Assembly (NCBI GenBank): GCA_022843125.1 | Contig: JALHOG010000013.1 | Span: 1-64,000, forward strand | Source of the DNA: Ilumatobacteraceae bacterium | Lineage (GTDB): Bacteria > Actinomycetota > Acidimicrobiia > Acidimicrobiales > Ilumatobacteraceae | Length of the DNA: 64,000 nucleotides | Direction of reading: 5' to 3' | Shown: one piece after another, positions 57,647 through 64,000 of the stretch | Layout of the letters: each line of letters begins with the position of its first letter | Numbering within the stretch: the first letter of the stretch is position 1 | Position numbers and translations under genes: made by a program | Notes under the pieces: generated by a model | What the model was told of the DNA's origin: nothing | Database searches by the model: none | Seen by the model: only the letters and a program-made list of their open reading frames with translations

Positions 57647-57994
57647 ATGAAGACGACCGACCTCGTTGACCAACAGTCGCTGCGCGATGACATCCCCGTG
57701 TTCTTCCCCGGTGACGAGCTCAAGGTGCACGTTCGCGTCGTCGAGGGTGGCAAGGAACGCGTCCAGATCTTCCAGGGCAACGTGATCCGTCGCCAGGGCA
57801 GCGGCCTCCAGGAGACCTACACCGTTCGCAAGCTCAGCTACGGCGTCGGGGTCGAGCGCACCTTCCCGGTGCACGCTCCGACCGTCTCGAAGATCGAGGT
57901 CATGAAGCGGGGCGACGTGCGTCGCGCCAAGCTCTACTACCTCCGCGATCGCGTCGGCAAGGCTGCCAAGATCCGCGAGAAGCGCGAGTACTGA
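57647..57994 (+). CDS. rplS: 50S ribosomal protein L19
   Basis: [58 protein letters not shown]. Confidence 0.98.
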   Translation: MKTTDLVDQQSLRDDIPVFFPGDELKVHVRVVEGGKERVQIFQGNVIRRQGSGLQETYTVRKLSYGVGVERTFPVHAPTVSKIEVMKRGDVRRAKLYYLRDRVGKAAKIREKREY

Positions 57995-58080
57995 TCGGCG
58001 AGCGGCGCTACCGCGTCGCCGCGATCACCCATCGGGCCGGCCGGCCCCGCTGTTCACGACGAACGCGGAGGTGCGCGCCC

Positions 58081-58467
58081 ATGCCACGATCCATGTCCTC
58101 GGCCGACTGGCCGTCACCCGACCGATCGAGCGGCGCTCGCGGGCGCTGGGGCGAGGAGCGTGCTGCTGCACGGCTGCGCTCGCTCGGTTTCGAGATCATC
58201 GATCGCAACTGGCGCTCGGCCGAACGCGAGCTGCCCGGTGAACTCGACGTCGTCGCCCGTGACGGCGATCTCGTCGTGTTCTGCGAGGTCAAGGCGCGCC
58301 GCACGGCTGGACGGGCGGTGTGGGCGATGAACGACGTGAAACAGGGGCGGCTCCGGGCGCTGGCTGAGGCGTGGTTGCGCTCCCACGACATCGGTGACGT
58401 CGACATCCGGTTCGACGTGATCGCGATCGAGGGTGTTCGCCTCCACCACTACGAAGCGGCGTTCTGA
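58081..58467 (+). CDS. yraN: UPF0102 family nuclease-like protein YraN
   Basis: GRWGEERAAARLRSLGFEIIDRNWRSAERELPGELDVVARDGDLVVFCEVKARR. Confidence 0.9.
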   Translation: MPRSMSSADWPSPDRSSGARGRWGEERAAARLRSLGFEIIDRNWRSAERELPGELDVVARDGDLVVFCEVKARRTAGRAVWAMNDVKQGRLRALAEAWLRSHDIGDVDIRFDVIAIEGVRLHHYEAAF

Positions 58468-58472
58468 ACGAC

Positions 58473-58583
58473 TCAGCCGAGGAGTGCCCAGAGGAGCATC
58501 GCGCTGGCCGCGATGCAGACGGCTCCGATCAGGATGTAGTCGGTCAGGTTTGCTCGGTACTTGCGGTACGGGTTGAAGCCCAC
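58473..58583 (-). CDS. Small single-TM membrane protein, 36 aa (not in ORF track)
   Basis: GTG start: MGFNPYRKYRANLTDYILIGAVCIAASAMLLWALLG; in-frame alternative GTG at 58601. Confidence 0.5.
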   Translation of the reverse strand: MGFNPYRKYRANLTDYILIGAVCIAASAMLLWALLG

Positions 58584-58615
58584 GGCGTCATTGTGGCCCA
58601 CTACCCTCGGGCTGC

Positions 58616-59257
58616 GTGCGGCGTGCTCGGATCATCTCGGCGCTCGTCGGCGCTGCGTTGCTGATCGGGTCGCCTGCGGCCGCCCAGGAGGAGCCGGCGC
58701 CGCCGGTCACGCTCCCGGTCGTCCCGGTGCCCGTCGGATGTGAGGCGCCACCGCTGCCGCACATCGTGTTCGTCGGTACCGTCGTCGAGCGCGACTACCG
58801 CACCGTCCGCTTCGAGATCGAGCAGATCCGTGCGGGGCGGTCGGATCCGTTCGCCGATGCCGGGCTGATCGACGTGCGGTACGGGCTCGACGCCCAGTAT
58901 CTCGACGAGGGCGAGCGGTACCTCGTCGCAGCGCCGGTGGATCCCGTGCTCGGCCTGCTCGTGTCTCGCGTGACCGAGCCGATCGAGGACTTCGGCGGCG
59001 ACGAGGTGATCGGCGTGTCCGAGAGCGATGTCAACTGCCCGCCGTTCGACGACCCGAACCGGACGCTGTTCGTCGACGGGACCCCGATCGACGCCGGGCT
59101 GCTCGATCCGCTCACTGGCGCGCGTCCGCAGATCCTCGGGTCGATCCTGCTGCCGCTCGCTGTCGGTGTCGGTGTCATCTTCCTCCTGGCGATGCTCCGG
59201 CTCAGCGTCAGCGGGCTCGCCCGCGGCATCGTCGACGCCGCCCGACCTCGCGCGTGA
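58616..59257 (+). CDS. Secreted protein with C-terminal TM, unknown function
   Basis: Signal peptide MRRARIISALVGAALLIGSPAAAQ; C-terminal TM ILLPLAVGVGVIFLLAMLRL. Confidence 0.75.
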   Translation: MRRARIISALVGAALLIGSPAAAQEEPAPPVTLPVVPVPVGCEAPPLPHIVFVGTVVERDYRTVRFEIEQIRAGRSDPFADAGLIDVRYGLDAQYLDEGERYLVAAPVDPVLGLLVSRVTEPIEDFGGDEVIGVSESDVNCPPFDDPNRTLFVDGTPIDAGLLDPLTGARPQILGSILLPLAVGVGVIFLLAMLRLSVSGLARGIVDAARPRA

Positions 59258-59272
59258 TCGTTCGAGGGCGGT

Positions 59273-62200
59273 TCATCCCAGGTCTGACACCGGACGAACG
59301 AGGGCGGTGCGGAGTTCGGCGAGGGCGTCGGGCCAGGCGTCGAGGGGGATCTCGTCGGCGGGGCCGCTCGTGCGGCAGTGGACGAGCACGCCGCCCACGA
59401 CCGGCTCGCCGAGGATCCGTTCGAGCGCGACGCCGTAGGCCGCGAGTTGGCGGCGGTAGCGAGCGATCCGCTCGGCACGGTGCGCTCCCGCTCTCCAGGC
59501 GTCGGTCTTGTAGTCGACGATGAGGAAGCCGTCGGGCGTGCGAACGAGCAGGTCGACGTACCCCTCGAGCACGCGATCGCCGACGGTGGCGGCGACGAAC
59601 AGTTCGCGGTGATGCTCGCTCGCCGTGGCGGCACGCACGATCGGTGCGGCGAGCGCGGAGCGGGCCAGCGCGTCGACCGTCGGTTCCAGGCCGATGATCC
59701 CCTCGGCGGCGCACTGGGCGGCCGCGAGTGCAGCGATGTCGTCGCCGGTCACGAGGTCGCAGAACTGCAAGGTGCCGTGCACGGCGCGCCCCACGGCCGT
59801 GCCGTAACGCCCGCGCTGCCACGGCGGCAGCTCCAGATCGACCGGTTCCTTGCGGAGGCCCTCGTCGTCGGCGGCGCCCGGATCGGTCCACATCGGGAGC
59901 TCGCTCGCGAGGTCTTCGGCGAGCCGGGTGGCGCTGATCGTGAGCCGCCGGCCGGCGTGGTGCAGCGCGCGTGCCCGCTCGGCTGCCCACGCATCCGGGT
60001 CGGCCCACTCCAGTGCCTCGGGTGCCGGGCGCTCGATCGACCACCCGCCCGGGTTCGTGACCAGCGCAGCCGCGCCCGATTCGGGGTCGGCAGCACCGTG
60101 TGCCGCCAGCAGCGCCCCGCTCGGGAGCCGATTGGTGGCGGCGTCGGGCTTGGGCGGCACACGGTGGAGTGAGACGACCAGATGATCGACGGCGCGCGTG
60201 CACGCCACGTAGAGGAGGCGTCGGCGTTCGGCGTCGCTCATCTGCTCGTCGATGGGCTGGAACTCGTCGTAGAGCTCGTCGCCCTCCTTGCTCGCGATCG
60301 TCCAGGAGTTTCGGTGCCACACCACGGTGTCGGTCGACTTGCCGGGCGGCTGTGTGGTGAGGCCGGTGACCACCGTGATCGGGAACTCGAGCCCCTTCGC
60401 GGCGTGGATCGTCATGATCCGCACGGCGTCGTGGTCGTGCTCGGGCAGGATCGTGTCGGCGGTGCGTGCCTCGGACGCCTGCAGCCGGACCCACGCGAGA
60501 TAGCGACGCAGGCCGTGGCCGCCTGCGTCGCACCACGCACGGGCCTGTTCGACCACGTAGCGGATGCGGCGCCACACGTCGCGAGCGTCGGGACTGTCGA
60601 GCGCGGCGTCGAGCAGGCGGCGTTCGTCGACGAGCGCGGTGATGAGGTCGGCGGGCGGCCACCATGTCGATCGTTCGGCGAGGGATCGCACGTGGGCGAT
60701 CGCCTGGGCCACCGGGTGATCGGTGAGGTCGTCGGGCGGGTCGCGCCAGACGGACCACGATCCACCGCTGCGGCGCCAGTCGTACAGCTCGACGTCGCTG
60801 CATCCGTAGAGCGCCGTGCGCAGCGCAGCGATGAGCGCGAGCTCGTTGGTCGGGTCGTCGGCTGCGTGCAGCGCCAGCATGACGTGGCGGATGTCGGGCG
60901 TGGTGTACACCACGGAGCTGTTCTCCGCCCGATACGGGATGTCTCGTTCGGTGAGGGCTGCTTCGAGCGCCGGCAGCGACGTGCGTGCCGGCAGCAGGAT
61001 CGTGATGTCGCCCGGCCGGCACTCGCGCAGGTCGTGGGTGTCGTCGTCGACGACCTCCCACCGCTCGTGGAGCGCGGTCGCGACGGCGTCGGCGACGTCG
61101 GCAGCCTCCCGGCCGCGTACCTCGTCGGCGACCGACTTCTGCTGTGCCAGGTCGTCGTGGGCGTCGACGCCGAGCAGCCGGACCGAGCCGTGGGCGAGGT
61201 GGTGCGGGCGGCATGCGTCGAGCGGCAGGTACTCGGGTTGAGCATCCGCCTGGAAGGTGATCAGGCGGCCGAACACGTGGTTCACCCAGCCGATCACCGC
61301 CTCGGAGGAACGGAAGTTCGCGGTGAGGCGGGCGCGCTCGGCGCCGATCTGGTCGGCGGCGCGGAGGTACTGGGCGATGTCGGCGCGGCGGAAGCGGTAG
61401 ATGGACTGCTTCGGGTCGCCGACGATGAAGAGTCGTCCCGCCAGCGGGCGTAGGGCGCCCCAGTCGGTGGTCTGCTCGGGCGCGTCGGGGGCACTGGCGA
61501 GCCGCACTGCGATCTCGAGCTGGATGGGGTCGGTGTCCTGGAACTCGTCGAGCAGCAGGCGCCGATAGCGCTCGTGGAGGTTGGAGCGGATGTCGGCGTG
61601 GGACGCGACGAGGCGGCGGGCGAGGACGAGCAGGTCGTGGAACTCGACGGTCCCGTCGGCGGCGCGCTGGCGGGCGCCCTCGAGCACCCAGCTGCCGAGG
61701 ATCGCACCGATCAGCCGGGTGCGGTGGTCGCGAGCTCGCTCGAGGATCGCGGACGCTTCGTCTCGCACCGCCTCCTCGCGCGTTCGTATGTCGGCCAGCG
61801 CGTCGGGACCACCGAAGGTCTTCCAGTTGTTCCTGTTGCCGATGCGGCCGGGGTTGTTGACCAGCTTGGCGACCGCGTCGACTGCCGGGAGCGCGCCGAC
61901 GGTGCTGTCGAGGGCGTGCAGGTCGGCGGCGGCAACGGTGAGCTCCGCCTGGAGTTGTGCCTGCTTGTCGTCGGGTGGGCAGGCGATCTCGAGGACGGCC
62001 GCAATGAGACCGAGCAGACGACTGGTCGAGGGAGCGAACGGCAACGGTGGGGACGTGTCGACCCGGGTGGCGACGAGATCCCAGTTCTGGTGGAAGCCGA
62101 TCGCGACACGCCGAAAGCCCTTGCGCAACCCGAATCCGTCGAACTCGAGGAGCTGGATCAGCTCGGCCCCGCCGTCGACGGCGCCGCCTGCCGGCGTGGG

Positions 62201-62662
62201 GTCGGCGAGGAGTCGTTCGAGCAGATCGGACCAGCGATCGTCGTAGGCGAGGTTGCTCTCCAACTCGTCGAGCACGGTGAAGCCCGGCGGCAGGCCCGCG
62301 GCGACGGGGAACTCGTTGAGGATGCGCCGTGCGAACGCGTGCAGCGTGCCGATCGGCGCGTGGTCGAGCCCGTCGAGTGCGGACTCGTACCGTTGCTGGT
62401 CGAACAGGTCGGCGGGCGCGTCGCTGGCGCGCTGCAGGTCGTCGCGGAGCCGGCGGCGAAGGTCGGCGGCGGCCTTCTCGGTGAACGTGATCGCCGCGAT
62501 CTGGCCGATCTCGACGTCGGCGCGGACGAGGCCGAGGATGCGCCCGACGAGGCTGGTGGTCTTGCCGGCACCGGCGCCGGCTTCGACGAACAGGTTGGTG
62601 GCGAGGTCGTCGCGGATGCGGTCGCGGTCGGCGAGGTCGGGGGGCGGGGCGGCGTCACTCAC
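59273..62662 (-). CDS. UvrD-like helicase with C-terminal RecB-family nuclease domain (AddA/AdnA-like)
   Basis: FVEAGAGAGKTTSLVGRILGLV Walker A, LLLDEFQDTDPIQ, VGDPKQSIYRFRRADI, IMTIHAAKGLEFPITVV, FLIVDYKTD. Confidence 0.93.
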   Translation of the reverse strand: MSDAAPPPDLADRDRIRDDLATNLFVEAGAGAGKTTSLVGRILGLVRADVEIGQIAAITFTEKAAADLRRRLRDDLQRASDAPADLFDQQRYESALDGLDHAPIGTLHAFARRILNEFPVAAGLPPGFTVLDELESNLAYDDRWSDLLERLLADPTPAGGAVDGGAELIQLLEFDGFGLRKGFRRVAIGFHQNWDLVATRVDTSPPLPFAPSTSRLLGLIAAVLEIACPPDDKQAQLQAELTVAAADLHALDSTVGALPAVDAVAKLVNNPGRIGNRNNWKTFGGPDALADIRTREEAVRDEASAILERARDHRTRLIGAILGSWVLEGARQRAADGTVEFHDLLVLARRLVASHADIRSNLHERYRRLLLDEFQDTDPIQLEIAVRLASAPDAPEQTTDWGALRPLAGRLFIVGDPKQSIYRFRRADIAQYLRAADQIGAERARLTANFRSSEAVIGWVNHVFGRLITFQADAQPEYLPLDACRPHHLAHGSVRLLGVDAHDDLAQQKSVADEVRGREAADVADAVATALHERWEVVDDDTHDLRECRPGDITILLPARTSLPALEAALTERDIPYRAENSSVVYTTPDIRHVMLALHAADDPTNELALIAALRTALYGCSDVELYDWRRSGGSWSVWRDPPDDLTDHPVAQAIAHVRSLAERSTWWPPADLITALVDERRLLDAALDSPDARDVWRRIRYVVEQARAWCDAGGHGLRRYLAWVRLQASEARTADTILPEHDHDAVRIMTIHAAKGLEFPITVVTGLTTQPPGKSTDTVVWHRNSWTIASKEGDELYDEFQPIDEQMSDAERRRLLYVACTRAVDHLVVSLHRVPPKPDAATNRLPSGALLAAHGAADPESGAAALVTNPGGWSIERPAPEALEWADPDAWAAERARALHHAGRRLTISATRLAEDLASELPMWTDPGAADDEGLRKEPVDLELPPWQRGRYGTAVGRAVHGTLQFCDLVTGDDIAALAAAQCAAEGIIGLEPTVDALARSALAAPIVRAATASEHHRELFVAATVGDRVLEGYVDLLVRTPDGFLIVDYKTDAWRAGAHRAERIARYRRQLAAYGVALERILGEPVVGGVLVHCRTSGPADEIPLDAWPDALAELRTALVRPVSDLG

Positions 62663-64000
62663 GATACGCCCGCTTCCGCCTCGGCCGGATCGGCGAACCA
62701 TCGGGAGAGGCGCGGGTCGAGCCGCTTGCGATCCCACTCGGCCCAACGCTCCTCGGTACCGAGTCCGTCGGGTTGGCAGTAGTGGCAGTCGACGTAGTGC
62801 TGATAGCCGGGCTTGGCGGGGATGTTGGGGAACCAGCCCGCCTCGATGCCGGCGACGACGTGGTCGAGGTCGGCCCCGATGCGCGACCACACGGCGTCGT
62901 CGAACTCGTACCCGATGCGCTGAAACCTGCCGGCCCGGAAGAACGCGTACTCGGCGCGCACGGCGGTGGTGGGGTCGCCGGTGACGGATAGTGCCGCTGC
63001 CGCGTACGCGGGGAGCTGGAAGCGGAGCCGCTCGGCCGTCGGGGACTCTCGACTGATCCCGCGGAACGAGTCGGACTTGCCGGTCTTGTGATCGGTGACG
63101 ACGATGCCGGCGGCGGTCCGGTCGATCCGGTCGACGGCGCCGCGGACGGCGAGGCGTCGGCCGCCCGGGAGTGCCAGGGTGACGGCGCCGTCATCGCCGA
63201 AACGCTGCTCGGACGCGATCACCTGTGCCCGGCGGGCGACCACGTAGCCGCTGTCGGAACGTGCCCAGTCGCCGAGCTCGAGCGCGAGGTGCTGACGGTG
63301 GATCGCCCAGGTGGCGGGCCGCCCCGTGCGGCCGGCGCGCTCCCAGCGTTCGCACGTCTCGACGAACAGCACACTCAGACGGACGAGGTGCGCCGCCTCC
63401 CACCCGTCCGGTCCGGGCTGTGGCAGCTCGCCCGCGATGACCTCGCGCTGGAACTGGTCGAGCACTTCGTGCAGCACCGACCCCCGGTCGGCGTGGGTGA
63501 TGGTGATCTCGTCGCCCGGCTCCTCGACCGCGCGGACCCCCAGCAGATACTGGATGAAGTAGGCGTGGGGGCAGACGGTCCAGGTCTGCAGCTGGGTCGG
63601 GGACACCGGCATGTCGAGCCTCGGGACACCGGCCGCGCTCAGGTCACCGTCGAATGCCGTGAGGGCCTCGGAGCGGCGGGCGGAACGCAGTTCGAGTGCA
63701 CGGTGCAGGATGACGTCGCCGGTGACGGCGCGGATCGCGGCCGGCCCGGCGGTGGCCACCAGCGCCGAGCGGGTGCGGAGGCGGTGTTCAGTGACATGGG
63801 ACGGGAACGGCACCTGGAGCAGCGCTGCGGCGTGGCTGGCGACGACGGTGGTCGGGACCGGCGGGGCGTCGGGTGCGGCGTGGGACGCGAGCGCGGCGAG
63901 CCAACGCGACGGCTGGCGCACGGTCGAGGCGCGCAGGTCGCCCCGTGGACTCGTGATCACGACTCGAGCCGCGCTGTCGAGCACACCGAGGAACTGGCGG
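62659..64000 (-). CDS. PD-(D/E)XK nuclease-domain protein (AddB/AdnB-like), 5' end beyond window
   Basis: SPTQLQTWTVCPHAYFIQYLLGV, RGSVLHEVLDQF, GIVVTDHKTGKS; frame open through base 64000 (RQFLGVLDSAARV). Confidence 0.85.
   Translation of the reverse strand, partial: RQFLGVLDSAARVVITSPRGDLRASTVRQPSRWLAALASHAAPDAPPVPTTVVASHAAALLQVPFPSHVTEHRLRTRSALVATAGPAAIRAVTGDVILHRALELRSARRSEALTAFDGDLSAAGVPRLDMPVSPTQLQTWTVCPHAYFIQYLLGVRAVEEPGDEITITHADRGSVLHEVLDQFQREVIAGELPQPGPDGWEAAHLVRLSVLFVETCERWERAGRTGRPATWAIHRQHLALELGDWARSDSGYVVARRAQVIASEQRFGDDGAVTLALPGGRRLAVRGAVDRIDRTAAGIVVTDHKTGKSDSFRGISRESPTAERLRFQLPAYAAAALSVTGDPTTAVRAEYAFFRAGRFQRIGYEFDDAVWSRIGADLDHVVAGIEAGWFPNIPAKPGYQHYVDCHYCQPDGLGTEERWAEWDRKRLDPRLSRWFADPAEAEAGVS

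Noticed and set aside
38456-59263. 14-bp sequence GCGCGTGATCGTTC shared between the 38429-38471 hairpin and 59250-59263, both at gene ends
   Set aside because: At this length several chance 14-mer matches are expected in 64 kb of GC-biased sequence, and the second copy has no stem partner.

Overview
High-GC actinobacterial chromosome window. Gene content (long-form RfbA, cofD, DUF5719, DUF3499, split smc/ftsY/ffh region) suggests an Acidimicrobiia/Ilumatobacter-like organism, but that is inference only. About 60 CDS were called. Left half (1-36 kb): a cell-envelope polysaccharide locus with a probable LCP C-terminus, rfbA/C/B/D, several GT4 glycosyltransferases, a mannose-1-P guanylyltransferase-like gene, GDP-mannose dehydratase, flippase, very large membrane glycosyltransferases, DUF5719, phosphomannomutase and Trm112. 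It also carries cofD, ftsH, DUF3499 and ahcY. Right half (36-64 kb): an ECF-type sigma factor with a beta-propeller partner, acpP-rnc-mutM, smc, ftsY, ffh, rpsP-KH-rimM-trmD-rplS-yraN, and an AddA/AdnA-like helicase-nuclease pair cut by the window end. The conserved mutM-smc-ftsY-ffh-rpsP backbone is interrupted at every junction by accessory genes. I found no tRNA, rRNA, CRISPR array, IS element or prophage, and no convincing new defence system. The most interesting observations are: a recurrent TANNNT box 6-11 nt upstream of start codons (leaderless transcription) in at least 16 genes; an NKTS tandem-repeat protein with a palindromic operator-like site upstream; a degenerate EAL protein; a lipoprotein with a protease-inhibitor-like tail behind a textbook ECF-type promoter; a kinase/phospho-lyase pair; and an unannotated 36-aa membrane miniprotein. 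All functional calls are by eye from motifs; no database search was run.
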